Source: an uncultured Granulosicoccaceae bacterium (GTDB taxonomy: Bacteria > Pseudomonadota > Gammaproteobacteria > Granulosicoccales > Granulosicoccaceae). Taken from it: a DNA stretch of 64,000 nucleotides. How positions within the stretch are numbered: position 1 is the stretch's first letter; the number at the start of each line of letters is the position of its first letter. The notes below the pieces were generated by a model that worked only from the letters and a program-made list of their open reading frames with translations, was not told the origin of the DNA and ran no database searches. The stretch lies in contig CALISD010000010.1 in NCBI GenBank assembly GCA_938041955.1, forward strand, positions 100,103 to 164,102. The letters run 5' to 3'. This document shows, piece by piece, positions 9,007-18,763 of the stretch. The position numbers were made by a program, and so were the translations under genes.

Positions 9007-9780
9007 CTAACTGACCGTACCGCGCTCGGCACTGCGAACAAAATCCAACATGTTTTTTACCCCTGGAAACTGATCTGCAAGTTGCTGCACTTCCTCAAAC
9101 ACTGATTCTTCAATCACCCCCTTTCTACGGACCAGACTCAAGTAGCTTTTTTGTAGAGCGCTGATCTCTTCCTTACTAAAGCCGCGTCGCTTTAAGCCTT
9201 GCTTGTTGATCCCTTTAGACTCTGCATAGTGCCCGGTCACCAGCAAATACGGCGGTACATCTTTGTTTATCACTGACCCCATACCGGAAAAGCTGTGTGC
9301 TCCGATACGACTGAATTGATGAACCAGGGTAAACCCGCCCAGGATGGCGTAATCACCCACTGACACATGCCCCGCCAGTGATGCTGAATTGGCAAAAACA
9401 GTGTGGTTATCTATGAGGCAATCATGCGCTACATGAACGTAAGCCATGAGAAGATTGTCATTACCTATTCGTGTCACCCCACCACCACCTGCAGTACCAC
9501 GATTTACCGTGACAAATTCTCTGATTCGATTGCGACTACCAATCTCCAGCCGGCTTTCTTTGCCATCAAACTTTAGATCCTGCGGATCTGCACCAATCGA
9601 TGCGAACTGAAAAATGTGGTTATCTTCTGCGATAGTGGTCGGTCCGCTTATCACGGCATGTGGACCAATGGTGTTACCGGATCCAATGACCACATCAGCA
9701 CCTATCACCGCGAACGGCCCGACCTCACACGATTCATGTACCGTCGCAGACGGGTCGATAATCGCGCTTGGATGGATCAC
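9007..9780 (-). CDS. lpxA: UDP-N-acetylglucosamine acyltransferase
   Basis: LpxA adds the first 3-hydroxyacyl chain from acyl-ACP to UDP-GlcNAc, the first step of lipid A synthesis. The 257-residue protein is a left-handed beta helix of hexapeptide repeats with the catalytic His in AYVHVAHDCLIDN, followed by a helical C-terminal domain. It starts with GTG inside the fabZ stop (GTGA, 4-base overlap), so it is translationally coupled to fabZ. It is the last gene of the lpxD-fabZ-lpxA group and converges with lpxB. Confidence 0.96.
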   Translation of the reverse strand: MIHPSAIIDPSATVHESCEVGPFAVIGADVVIGSGNTIGPHAVISGPTTIAEDNHIFQFASIGADPQDLKFDGKESRLEIGSRNRIREFVTVNRGTAGGGGVTRIGNDNLLMAYVHVAHDCLIDNHTVFANSASLAGHVSVGDYAILGGFTLVHQFSRIGAHSFSGMGSVINKDVPPYLLVTGHYAESKGINKQGLKRRGFSKEEISALQKSYLSLVRRKGVIEESVFEEVQQLADQFPGVKNMLDFVRSAERGTVS

Positions 9781-10226
9781 AGCTCAATCTCGTTTTTAGC
9801 AATGATAATCTCCGCACTGCTACAAAGATTGCCATCGACAATCGCTGTGGCATCAAACTTTGAGATGCCGCGTCGGGTTTTTTGGTGCACCACTCTGAGT
9901 TTTATTTGATCTCCCGGAATGACCTGCTTCTTGAATCGCGCGTTATCTATCCCGACCAAAAGATACAGCGTTTCATCACTCGGGTAGCCACCAAGCTCGC
10001 GAAATGTATAGACCGCGCAGCACTGCGCCATCGCCTCTAGTATGAGCACCCCTGGAAAGACCGGGAATTGTGGAAAGTGCCCTGTAAAAATGGGCTCATT
10101 GGCGGTGACGTTCTTTATTGCGTTAAGTTCAACACCGGGCTCAAGGCTGGTTACCCGATCTATGAGTAAGAACGGATAGCGGTGAGGCAGATATTTCATT
10201 ATCTCGGTGGTTTCAAGCGCTTCCAA
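9777..10226 (-). CDS. fabZ: 3-hydroxyacyl-ACP dehydratase FabZ
   Basis: FabZ dehydrates 3-hydroxyacyl-ACP in each round of fatty acid elongation and competes with LpxA for 3-hydroxymyristoyl-ACP. The 149-residue hotdog-fold protein has the catalytic motif HFPQFPVFPGVLILEAMAQ with His and Glu in place. A TTG at 10226 gives the usual N-terminus and has GAGAG upstream; an ATG nine codons in would cut off the first helix. It lies between lpxD and lpxA as in most gammaproteobacteria. Confidence 0.96.
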   Translation of the reverse strand: MEALETTEIMKYLPHRYPFLLIDRVTSLEPGVELNAIKNVTANEPIFTGHFPQFPVFPGVLILEAMAQCCAVYTFRELGGYPSDETLYLLVGIDNARFKKQVIPGDQIKLRVVHQKTRRGISKFDATAIVDGNLCSSAEIIIAKNEIEL

Positions 10227-10292
10227 GATACTCTCTCATTTACGGTGCGGACTGCACTAGTGTAAATAATTTGGGCGGTTATAGCAGCGCCG

Positions 10293-11312
10293 TTAGGATT
10301 TCAGTTTACCCACTTGTCGGCTAATCTCATCCAGGCGCTGCAGCCGAACAGCGTTTTTACGCCACTGAGCTGAGGTCTCAAGGGGAAACCCGGACGAATA
10401 GCTCCCCGGTTGCACCACGGATCGATTCACAAATGAGTTCGCAGTGATCAGCACATCGTCGCAAATAGTGATATGACCGACAATCGATACTGCACCGCCA
10501 ATTCGGCAATTAGCCCCTATCGCTGTACTCCCTGCGATACCGGTACACCCTGCTATAGCGGTGTTCCGGCCGATTACCACATTGTGTGCGACCTGAATAT
10601 GATTATCGAGTATCACTCCGTCACTGATCACAGTGTCTTCAAGTGCGCCTCGATCAACAGTTGTACAGGCTCCTATGCTCACACGGTCACCAATAACAAC
10701 CGCACCCAACTGATGTATTTTCTCCCACCCATCAGGCGCAGGTGCAAAGCCAAAGCCATCTGCACCGACTACCGCCCCTGAGTGAATCTCACTGTCACAC
10801 CCTATACTGCAGTCACGTAATATGGTGACATTAGGGTGTATGAGCGTACCCGCACCAATTGAAACACCCTCACCAATGTAGGCGCCGGCACCAACCGAGA
10901 CATTCTCTGCTAATCTGGCACCAGACGCTACAACCGCATGCTGCGCCACGGACACCCCGACGCTGAGTGCGGCAGAGGAAGCAACGCTGGCTAAATCGTG
11001 CACCCCGGTAACCGCTGTGCCATACAACTCAGCTGACCAAAGCCCTGTGAGTTTTGCATATCCGAGGTAGGGATTTTCCATCACCAATCGAATCGCAGAT
11101 GTTTCGTTGGAAAAAGCATCTGGCAGGATAACCGCCGTAGCAGCACTGGCTCGCAAAGCAGCCACAAATTTCTTGCCAGTGACAAAGGTGATGCTTCCGG
11201 CAGTTGCCGTGCCTATAGATGCAATGGAAGTCACCACAGCATCACCATCGCCACGCAGTTCCGCACCGATGGCAGTTGCTATCTCACTACACTTAAGAGA
11301 TACAGTATTCAC
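10293..11312 (-). CDS. lpxD: UDP-3-O-(3-hydroxyacyl)glucosamine N-acyltransferase
   Basis: LpxD performs the third lipid A step, adding an N-linked hydroxyacyl chain. The protein has 339 residues: an N-terminal uridine-binding domain (about 1-100), then a long hexapeptide-repeat beta helix with the catalytic His in HIQVAHNVVIG (about 245), and a short helical tail. The start appears to be GTG at 11312. It lies 38 bp downstream of skp and 66 bp before fabZ. Confidence 0.95.
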   Translation of the reverse strand: MNTVSLKCSEIATAIGAELRGDGDAVVTSIASIGTATAGSITFVTGKKFVAALRASAATAVILPDAFSNETSAIRLVMENPYLGYAKLTGLWSAELYGTAVTGVHDLASVASSAALSVGVSVAQHAVVASGARLAENVSVGAGAYIGEGVSIGAGTLIHPNVTILRDCSIGCDSEIHSGAVVGADGFGFAPAPDGWEKIHQLGAVVIGDRVSIGACTTVDRGALEDTVISDGVILDNHIQVAHNVVIGRNTAIAGCTGIAGSTAIGANCRIGGAVSIVGHITICDDVLITANSFVNRSVVQPGSYSSGFPLETSAQWRKNAVRLQRLDEISRQVGKLKS

Positions 11313-11350
11313 TGATTCCGTTTCATCGATACCGCTTCATTAGCCCGCAA

Positions 11351-11896
11351 TCAGTTGGTTTTCTGATCGTTCGACTGAGCGACAGATTGCTGTAGTTCAA
11401 ACAACACCTTGTCCGTCACATCGACAGTTTTGTTAGCGAACAACACACCATCACTTATGATCATGTCGTAGTTATGGCGTTTCGCAAAGGTCGCTATTGC
11501 GTCCAGCACATATACCCGGACTTGCTTGAACTCCTGATTTTTCTGGATGTTAAGCTCTTCCCGAAACTCCTGCTCATCACGCTTCATGCGACGTTCGGTT
11601 TTTCGGTACTCGCGCTCAACCTGCGCTCGCTCTGTGGTGTTTAGCGAATCGCCATCAAGATCAGTCTTGAGTTGTTCAAGCTCACTTTTTTGTTGCTTGA
11701 TAAGGTTTTGGCGTGGCGCAAACTCACGCTCAAGACGACTGCTTGCAGCCTGGGCCTGCGGCGCTTTGTCTATCAGATAGGGAATATCGACAAAGCCGAT
11801 TTTTATATCTTCAGCCCATGCTGCATTCGTCATAAACGCAAACAAGAAAATTATCGCGGCACGCGCAATCAAGCGTAACTCCTCCGGCCAGAACAT
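11351..11896 (-). CDS. skp: Periplasmic OmpH/Skp-family chaperone
   Basis: Skp holds unfolded outer-membrane proteins in the periplasm on their way to BamA. The 181-residue product has a signal peptide (cleavage after about residue 28, NAAWA-ED), then the family's start IKIGFVDIPYLI and a long charged helix pair (about 50-130) that makes the chaperone tentacles. It sits between bamA and lpxD, the standard context. Confidence 0.92.
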   Translation of the reverse strand: MFWPEELRLIARAAIIFLFAFMTNAAWAEDIKIGFVDIPYLIDKAPQAQAASSRLEREFAPRQNLIKQQKSELEQLKTDLDGDSLNTTERAQVEREYRKTERRMKRDEQEFREELNIQKNQEFKQVRVYVLDAIATFAKRHNYDMIISDGVLFANKTVDVTDKVLFELQQSVAQSNDQKTN

Positions 11897-11959
11897 TTAG
11901 CAACTATGAGTATGACGATTCCAGGGATTGCCCTAGCGGTTTTGAACAGTGGCTGCGAG

Positions 11960-14293
11960 TTAGAAAATAGTGCCAATTGTGAAGTCAAAGTGTTTTATCT
12001 TATCTGTTTCATCATCGTTAAACGTTTCGGCGTAAACGAAGGTCAAAGGCCCAATGGGCGCTAACCACACGAACGACAAACCATAGGATCCGCGCAACTC
12101 CTCTGACTCAAAGTCTGACACATCCTCAAACACATTGCCAAAATCGGCAAACAAACTCAACCTGGTAGCCCCGCTCGACTCGGTAAACGGTGGCGGAAAG
12201 ATCAACTCAAAGGAACCAGTTGTGCGGAAATCCCCGCCTTCGGCATTATCGAGAGAGTCTTTCGGGCCCAGAGTGTTTCTTTGGTAACCACGCACCGACT
12301 GAATACCTCCGGCAAAAAACCGACGGAAAAACGGCAGCTTTCTCAAGCCTTTTTCGCCTTCGCCGTAGTTAATTTTGGTGCTGAACGCGAGGGTCAGGCT
12401 GTTGGTCAAAGGACGAAAGTACTCGAAGCTGTAGCCCGCCCTGAGATAAGTAAGATCACTGTTTGGTGAAGTGGCCTCCAGGCTAATCGAGTTACGTGCA
12501 CCGCTGGTGGCGAATACTGTGCGATTACGTGTGTCATGCGCATAGCCCAGCGACACATCGAACAAATCGTATTCGGAGCCGAAATCATCGATGAATTGCG
12601 AAACTTCATCTGAGGTGCCGGTGGTTTCAATCGCGTTAACACGCTCATATCCAAACCCGAAACTAAAGGTTGAAAATTCACTCAGCGGCACTCCGTACCG
12701 CACTTTCGTGCCATAGCTGTCAAGGATATAGTTGGCAGTAGAGTCGAGTTGACCGGTATCAGTCTTTCGGATAAACGCTCGCACATTGCGACTGATGCCA
12801 TCATTGGTGTAATACGGATCAGTATAGGAAATCGAGAAATTATCCTGACTGGTACTGTTATCAAAAGTTACAGCCAGTCTTTCACCTGTGCCAAATAAAT
12901 TCTCTTGAGTGAAGTTAATATTAAAGATGAATCCGTCCGACCCATAACCAGCACCTGCGCCAAATGAACCCGACGCCCCTTCGAGCACGTTAACCGAGAT
13001 ATCAACCAGATCATCAGTGCCCGGCACACGCGGCGTGTTTATAGACACTCTCTCAATATACGGCAGACGTTGAAGTCTCGTTTGCGAACGCGATAATGCC
13101 GCAGGTGAAAATCTACTGCCCTCCATCTGGCGCATCTCACGGCGAAGCACTTCGTCCTGGGTTCGTTCCTGACCACTGAATATGATTCGGCGCACATACA
13201 CACGTTTTCCCGGGTTTACCGTGTATTCAAGATTAACAGTGTTGCTGTCATCATCGAGGTCGGGTATCACATTGACGGCCGCAAAAGCATAGCCGTCTTC
13301 ACCAAGACGATCACTTATCGCACTGGAACTCTCCGTCATATTCTTACGTGAATAGATATCACCACGATTTAATAATAACAATGCTTCCAGCGTCTCTTTA
13401 TCTACATCTACGCCTAAATTTTCACCGGAAAAAGTGACATCACCCACTGTGTATTGCTTGCCTTCATCTATATTGATAGTGATGTTAATGTCTTGCTTGT
13501 CTGGCGAGATAGTGACTTGGGTGGACTTTATATCAAAGCGCAAATATCCACGGTCAAAATACCAGGCTCGCAAAGTTTCGGTATCTGCCGAAAGCTTTGC
13601 TCTTGAATATTTGTCGCGTGAACTGAATGGGTTCGCGCTGCGAGTGCCAGAGGCTAAAAGCTTCAGCAGCTCTTTTTCACTGAAATCTTTATTGCCGACA
13701 ATATTGACGTGGCTGATTCGCGCGACAGCACCTTCTTCGATATCAATAGACACACTCACTCTATTGCGATCAAGCTCTTCAACACTCGACTCCACACGCG
13801 TGCCGTATTGACCCCGGCTGAAATACACCTGGCGAACTTCTGTTTCAAGGTTGTCCAGCACCGAACGCCTGAATATGCGGCCCGTCGCCAAGCCGATGTC
13901 CTGCAAAGTTTCATTAAGTTGTTCAGAGGGCAAGTCTTCATTGCCACTTACTTCAATGAGAGCAATGGTAGGGCGTTCAACCACAGTGACAATTAGTGAG
14001 GACTCATCTCGTGTAATAGTGATGTCATCGAATAACTCAGTGTCATACAGCGCCCTGATCACACGGCCGCTATCACTGCCTTGGCGAAACCTCTCTCCGG
14101 CGCGCAGCGGGAGGTAGTTCAGAACAGTCCCTGTCTCGACCTTTTCATTACCGCGAACAATAATATCGCCAATAACAAACTCTGCCTCTGCGGCATAGAG
14201 ATCTGAATGGAAGGGAGTGGATACGCCTGCGGCGCTGAGTAGTAGCAGCACCAGTAGACGCCACTTGAATCGGCAAAAAGTACCTGATGGCAT
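11960..14293 (-). CDS. bamA: Outer membrane protein assembly factor BamA
   Basis: BamA is the central channel of the machinery that inserts beta-barrel proteins into the outer membrane. From the ATG at 14293 the product has 777 residues: a signal peptide (hydrophobic core RLLVLLLLSAAG), five POTRA domains (about 40-440, the first beginning FVIGDIIVRGNEKVETGTVL), and a 16-strand barrel ending DFTIGTIF with the terminal Phe typical of outer-membrane barrels. The VRGYQ motif in the barrel matches the conserved VRGF/Y loop. An upstream in-frame GTG (14341) gives a longer, less natural leader; neither start has a clear ribosome-binding site. Confidence 0.96.
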   Translation of the reverse strand: MPSGTFCRFKWRLLVLLLLSAAGVSTPFHSDLYAAEAEFVIGDIIVRGNEKVETGTVLNYLPLRAGERFRQGSDSGRVIRALYDTELFDDITITRDESSLIVTVVERPTIALIEVSGNEDLPSEQLNETLQDIGLATGRIFRRSVLDNLETEVRQVYFSRGQYGTRVESSVEELDRNRVSVSIDIEEGAVARISHVNIVGNKDFSEKELLKLLASGTRSANPFSSRDKYSRAKLSADTETLRAWYFDRGYLRFDIKSTQVTISPDKQDINITINIDEGKQYTVGDVTFSGENLGVDVDKETLEALLLLNRGDIYSRKNMTESSSAISDRLGEDGYAFAAVNVIPDLDDDSNTVNLEYTVNPGKRVYVRRIIFSGQERTQDEVLRREMRQMEGSRFSPAALSRSQTRLQRLPYIERVSINTPRVPGTDDLVDISVNVLEGASGSFGAGAGYGSDGFIFNINFTQENLFGTGERLAVTFDNSTSQDNFSISYTDPYYTNDGISRNVRAFIRKTDTGQLDSTANYILDSYGTKVRYGVPLSEFSTFSFGFGYERVNAIETTGTSDEVSQFIDDFGSEYDLFDVSLGYAHDTRNRTVFATSGARNSISLEATSPNSDLTYLRAGYSFEYFRPLTNSLTLAFSTKINYGEGEKGLRKLPFFRRFFAGGIQSVRGYQRNTLGPKDSLDNAEGGDFRTTGSFELIFPPPFTESSGATRLSLFADFGNVFEDVSDFESEELRGSYGLSFVWLAPIGPLTFVYAETFNDDETDKIKHFDFTIGTIF

Positions 14294-14504
14294 GGACGGT
14301 AAGCAGCGGAGAATTCGCGACAGAATACCAACTGCACCCACACAGAGGGATTACCGAATCTAAACCTAAAAGCCAAGGTGAAAACAGAGCTCAAGCAAAG
14401 TTTCCGCAGCATACACATAGCCCCTACAGCGGCGGAATTCTGCGGATACACACCTGCTTACCGGCTTATCATCCTACCACTGTGCCAGTTTGTCCTGAGC
14501 AACA

Positions 14505-15878
14505 CTAGCTAGTGAAGAGCCTTAGGATATCCTGGTAGAAAACAAATATCATCAGCGTACCCAGCAAGGCGATCCCTATCTGCTGGCCGAAGATCTGGAC
14601 TTTCTCAGACACTTGTTTGCCAGTGACCACTTCAAATGCATAATAAAGCAAGTGGCCGCCATCCAGCATCGGCACTGGAAACAGGTTAAAAATACCCAGA
14701 CTAATAGACACCAGAGCGATAAAGCTCAGGTAGTGGTCAATGCCCACACTCACTGACTGCCCGGCGAATTGAGCTATTGAGATCGGGCCGCTGACTGTGT
14801 TCTTAAGCGACGCCTGTCCAGTGAGAAGCTTGCCTATCATTTTGACACTGACCGAGATCATGTCCATAGTGCGGCCAAATGCCTTACCCAACGCTGTTAG
14901 AGGTGAATAGCGTTCAACGGTACGGAGCTTTTCATCGATGACTGCTTGCGATTGAGTTTCACGAGCGCCTATAAAACCGATGTCACCTTGCGGCGTTTCT
15001 TTGAGTGCCGGAGTCAGCTGTATCGCCATTTCAGACTCACCGCGCATCACAGAAAGATCCAGGGTTTTATCTGCACTGGCGCGAATGATGTCAACCAACT
15101 GCCGCCAGGTGGCAATTGATACACCGTCACTGGAGAGAATCCGATCGCCCTCTTGCAGGCCGGAAGCTGCTGCAGCCCCACCAGGTACAATGCCGCCGAT
15201 CACCGGATCGACATCAGGCCACCAACGATTCAGACCAATGGAACCGACAACATCGCCCTCCTGATTCAATAGCTCTTTAGCCAAAACCAGCTGGCGGGTG
15301 ATCGTGCTGCCATCCGCGGTATTCACTGTGACATCGACATTGCCGCCACCGCTGACAATGCCGTCCAGCAAGCCGACATAGACTGTATTCCACGTAGGCG
15401 TCGCCTTGCCGTTGATATTGATAATTTTATCTTCCGACTGAAAACCGGCAAGGGCCGCAGGTGTTGCTTCAGCAGGGGCACTGACGATAGGTGCAATACC
15501 GGTAATACCGACAATGAAAATCAGCCAATAAAGCAATACTGCCAGAATCAGATTCGCAAGTGGCCCGGCAATGACGATGGCTATTCTTGCCCAGACACTT
15601 TTTCTGTTGAATGATCGATCAATCTCTGAGGGGTCAACATCACCCTCGCGTTCATCCAGCATCTTGACATAACCACCCAGAGGAATAGCGGCCAGTACAT
15701 ATTCGGTTTGGTCTGCGCCCGCCACTTTCTTCCACAACGGCTTACCAAAACCAATTGAAAAGCGCAGCACTTTGACGCCCATTTTACGGGCAACCCAGTA
15801 GTGACCGAACTCATGAATGGTCACGAGTACGCCAATAGCGATAAAAAAAGCAACGAGACTAAGAAAAAAACTTTGCAT
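14505..15878 (-). CDS. rseP: RIP zinc metalloprotease RseP
   Basis: RseP is an inner-membrane site-2 protease that releases sigma-E by cutting RseA and also clears signal-peptide remnants. The 457-residue protein shows the zinc motif HEFGH in its first membrane helix (about residues 22-26), two PDZ domains in the periplasmic part (about 125-300), and the second catalytic motif NLFPVPMLDGGHL near residue 400. It lies between dxr and bamA, the conserved order. Confidence 0.96.
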   Translation of the reverse strand: MQSFFLSLVAFFIAIGVLVTIHEFGHYWVARKMGVKVLRFSIGFGKPLWKKVAGADQTEYVLAAIPLGGYVKMLDEREGDVDPSEIDRSFNRKSVWARIAIVIAGPLANLILAVLLYWLIFIVGITGIAPIVSAPAEATPAALAGFQSEDKIININGKATPTWNTVYVGLLDGIVSGGGNVDVTVNTADGSTITRQLVLAKELLNQEGDVVGSIGLNRWWPDVDPVIGGIVPGGAAAASGLQEGDRILSSDGVSIATWRQLVDIIRASADKTLDLSVMRGESEMAIQLTPALKETPQGDIGFIGARETQSQAVIDEKLRTVERYSPLTALGKAFGRTMDMISVSVKMIGKLLTGQASLKNTVSGPISIAQFAGQSVSVGIDHYLSFIALVSISLGIFNLFPVPMLDGGHLLYYAFEVVTGKQVSEKVQIFGQQIGIALLGTLMIFVFYQDILRLFTS

Positions 15879-15939
15879 TTAAAATACCGGTAACCCTGCA
15901 TGCCGCGGCGGCACAGACGAGCAACTGCTCAAGAACACA

Positions 15940-17151
15940 TCACGCGACAGGCTTAGACGCTTCATGTTCAATGTAGTCTAGCGCAAACTTTCGCGCTGAT
16001 TGGTCCATGCTAAAAAGATCCTCTACAGACTCTGGCGCTGCAGATTCAAACTGTTGTAAAACGTGTGAATTGACCTTGGCAATATCGACAAATCCGATAC
16101 GCCCTTCTAAAAACTCCTGCACAGCAATCTCATTTGCTGCATTCAACACCCCTGGCGCACTACCACCCATTTTCAATGCTCTGCGCGCCAGTGCGAGGCA
16201 GGGAAAGCGTGTGTGATCCGGGGCCTCAAAATGCATACTGCCAAGGCGAATAAAGTCGATTGGTTCAACCCCCGCTTCAATTCTGTCAGGCCAGGCCAGT
16301 GCATGGGCAATCGGGGTGCGCATATCCGCCTGCCCGAGCTGCGCAAGAACAGAACCATCAATATAGCGCACCATAGAATGAATGAAACTCTCCGGATGTA
16401 CTACAACCTCGATCAAACTTTCATCAATATCAAATAAATAGCTTGCCTCAATAACCTCGAGGCCCTTGTTCATCATGGTGGCGGAATCAACAGAGATCTT
16501 TGGTCCCATGGACCAGTTAGGATGATTCAATGCCTGGTCAACCGACACCGACTGCATTTGTTCCAGGCTAAGCTGCCGAAACGGCCCACCAGAGGCTGTC
16601 AACACTAACGAAGATACACCACCTTGCGGCCCTCCATCAGGACTGCAACGATTGCTCTCGGGCAAACATTGAAAGATAGCATTGTGCTCACTGTCTACAG
16701 GGACAATCGACGCACCGCCCTGCTTTGCAGCTTGTGTTAGCAAGTCACCGGCAACCACCATTGACTCTTTATTTGCGAGCAATATTCGTTTGCCACACTG
16801 TGCAGCGGCCAAGGTGGGTGGCAGCCCTGCAAAACCTACAATGGCTGCCATCACAATAGCGATATCGGGGTTAACTGCGATCCGGGTCATCGCATCCGGC
16901 CCATCTAGCACCTGCGTAGCACAACCGGCCTGAGCAAGCCGTCGAGCCAGCTCGGCAGCCGCTGATGGAACACCCATTGCCGCGTACGACGGCTGAAATT
17001 TCAAACACTGCGCGAAAATAGTATCAACATCAGTGTTGGCGGTTAATGCCGCAACTTTATATCGTGTGTGGTTCCGCTCCAGAACATCAAGCGTACTCGT
17101 TCCAATAGACCCTGTAGAACCAAAGACTGCAATGGACTCTTTACTCGTCAT
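15940..17151 (-). CDS. dxr: 1-deoxy-D-xylulose 5-phosphate reductoisomerase
   Basis: Dxr makes 2-C-methyl-D-erythritol 4-phosphate, the committed step of the MEP isoprenoid pathway, with NADPH. The 403-residue protein begins MTSKESIAVFGSTGSIGTST; the Rossmann motif GSTGSIG so near the start fixes the ATG at 17151. The NKGLE metal/substrate motif and PVDSEHNAIFQ are present. It starts one base after the cdsA stop, so the two are probably coupled. Confidence 0.96.
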   Translation of the reverse strand: MTSKESIAVFGSTGSIGTSTLDVLERNHTRYKVAALTANTDVDTIFAQCLKFQPSYAAMGVPSAAAELARRLAQAGCATQVLDGPDAMTRIAVNPDIAIVMAAIVGFAGLPPTLAAAQCGKRILLANKESMVVAGDLLTQAAKQGGASIVPVDSEHNAIFQCLPESNRCSPDGGPQGGVSSLVLTASGGPFRQLSLEQMQSVSVDQALNHPNWSMGPKISVDSATMMNKGLEVIEASYLFDIDESLIEVVVHPESFIHSMVRYIDGSVLAQLGQADMRTPIAHALAWPDRIEAGVEPIDFIRLGSMHFEAPDHTRFPCLALARRALKMGGSAPGVLNAANEIAVQEFLEGRIGFVDIAKVNSHVLQQFESAAPESVEDLFSMDQSARKFALDYIEHEASKPVA

Positions 17152-17152
17152 G

Positions 17153-17974
17153 CTAGAGCCACAACACAGCAAATGTGATCCATGGAATAGCAGCCAGCAA
17201 CCCATCAAAGCGATCCAATACCCCACCATGGCCAGGTAACAGCGAGCCGCTGTCTTTGATATCACGGGTACGTTTAGCACGGCTGATAAAGAGATCGCCA
17301 GCTATAGAAAACAGTGCAGCCATAGCACTCATAATAAAGAGCGACCAGGGGTTAATTCCAGTGCTTGTTAAAAAGGGGGATGCAACAGCCGCGACTGCCA
17401 ACGCCAATAGCAATCCACCAGCTGCGCCTTCGAGAGTTTTACCTTGACTGATATTGACAGCCAACTTTCTCATGCCGAATTTCTTACCGCTAAAATAGGC
17501 ACCTGTGTCAGCAGCCGCCACCAGTGCAATGGTATAGATCACAATGCCCGGGCCATGATATTGCCGTAGCCAGTAAAGACAGCACACAGCCATTAACAAT
17601 GTATACGACGCCAATACCAGCAACATCCAATTCGTCTGAGTGTCACCGGTGGTGGTCCTACTTGAATTTATAACCGGACGAAGCACAAGATCACAAACAA
17701 TTGCCATCCATAGTACAACACCAATTAATACCATCGGTGTCAGTGTTGAATCGTTGATTAAATAAAAACAACAAGCTGTGGTAACGGTAGCGATAACGGT
17801 ATAGGCCACATGCAACGGCCGCGGAGTTATGCTAACAAGGTTGCCCCATTCCCAAGCGCAGGCACCGGCTATGCCCAATAGAAATAAAGCAAAAAACAGA
17901 TCATTCCAACCCAGTAATGCCCACAATGCAACGGCAGATAAGATCACGGCAGTGATTATTCGCTGCTTTAGCAT
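17153..17974 (-). CDS. cdsA: Phosphatidate cytidylyltransferase
   Basis: CdsA makes CDP-diacylglycerol from phosphatidate and CTP for all phospholipids. The 273-residue protein has about eight membrane helices and ends with the family signature spanning GDLFISRAKRTRDIKDSGSL and LPGHGGVLDRFDGL, including the Asp residues that bind metal. It lies in the conserved uppS-cdsA-dxr order, 40 bp after uppS. Confidence 0.95.
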   Translation of the reverse strand: MLKQRIITAVILSAVALWALLGWNDLFFALFLLGIAGACAWEWGNLVSITPRPLHVAYTVIATVTTACCFYLINDSTLTPMVLIGVVLWMAIVCDLVLRPVINSSRTTTGDTQTNWMLLVLASYTLLMAVCCLYWLRQYHGPGIVIYTIALVAAADTGAYFSGKKFGMRKLAVNISQGKTLEGAAGGLLLALAVAAVASPFLTSTGINPWSLFIMSAMAALFSIAGDLFISRAKRTRDIKDSGSLLPGHGGVLDRFDGLLAAIPWITFAVLWL

Positions 17975-18014
17975 GTCGCAGTACAGTGAAGCGCCAGGAG
18001 CACAGTAAGATCAT

Positions 18015-18740
18015 TCATTTTGTCGCCTGCACTTGATCACCGGTTTGGCCAAACCTGCGTTGGCGATTTGAGTAGTCTTCGATAATGCGGTCTAGCTCAT
18101 CGCCATCAAAATCCGGCCAGAGCGTGTCAGTAAAAGCAAGTTCGGTATAAGCGATATGCCAGAGCAAATAATTACTCAGCCGTTGTTCGCCACCGGTGCG
18201 CACAAATAAATCCGGCTCCGGGCAGTCTGGCAACCACGTATGCTGCAGGATAATTTCTTCAGTTATCGACTTCGAATCAAGCTCACCAGTCTCAACTTTG
18301 CGCGCAATTTCAACCACTGCATTGGTCAGCTCATTGCGCCCACCGTAATTCACCGCAATGTTCAGTCGCATACCGGTATTATTGGCTGTCTTTTCGGAGG
18401 CCAGCGTTATCTCTCTGAGCAATGCCGACGGGAATCTGGATAGCTCACCAATGAAGCGCACTCGAATATTATTTTCGTGTAATTTATTAAGCTCACTGCT
18501 GATCGCTTTTACAAACAACTCCATCAGAAAATTGACCTCAGTGGCGGGCCGACGCCAGTTTTCACTACTGAAGGCGTAAATAGTTAACGCATCTGTTTTT
18601 AGGCGAGCGCAGTGCTCAACTATTTTACGAGTTGCTTTAACCCCCGCCTGATGACCCGCGCTACGAGGCAATCCACGTTGCCGCGCCCACCGACCGTTGC
18701 CATCCATTATGACAGCGATATGCCTTGGCATCTCTTTCAC
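18015..18740 (-). CDS. uppS: Undecaprenyl diphosphate synthase (cis-prenyltransferase)
   Basis: UppS extends farnesyl diphosphate with isopentenyl units to C55, the lipid carrier for peptidoglycan and O-antigen. The 241-residue protein has the catalytic N-terminal motif HIAVIMDGNGRWA with its Asp, and FVRTGGEQRLSNYLLWHIAYTEL-type substrate-binding Arg/Ser residues near 195-215. The start is probably GTG at 18740; an ATG three codons on lacks room for a ribosome-binding site. Confidence 0.96.
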   Translation of the reverse strand: MKEMPRHIAVIMDGNGRWARQRGLPRSAGHQAGVKATRKIVEHCARLKTDALTIYAFSSENWRRPATEVNFLMELFVKAISSELNKLHENNIRVRFIGELSRFPSALLREITLASEKTANNTGMRLNIAVNYGGRNELTNAVVEIARKVETGELDSKSITEEIILQHTWLPDCPEPDLFVRTGGEQRLSNYLLWHIAYTELAFTDTLWPDFDGDELDRIIEDYSNRQRRFGQTGDQVQATK

Positions 18741-18763
18741 AATAATAAGCTCAAGAAGTCTGC

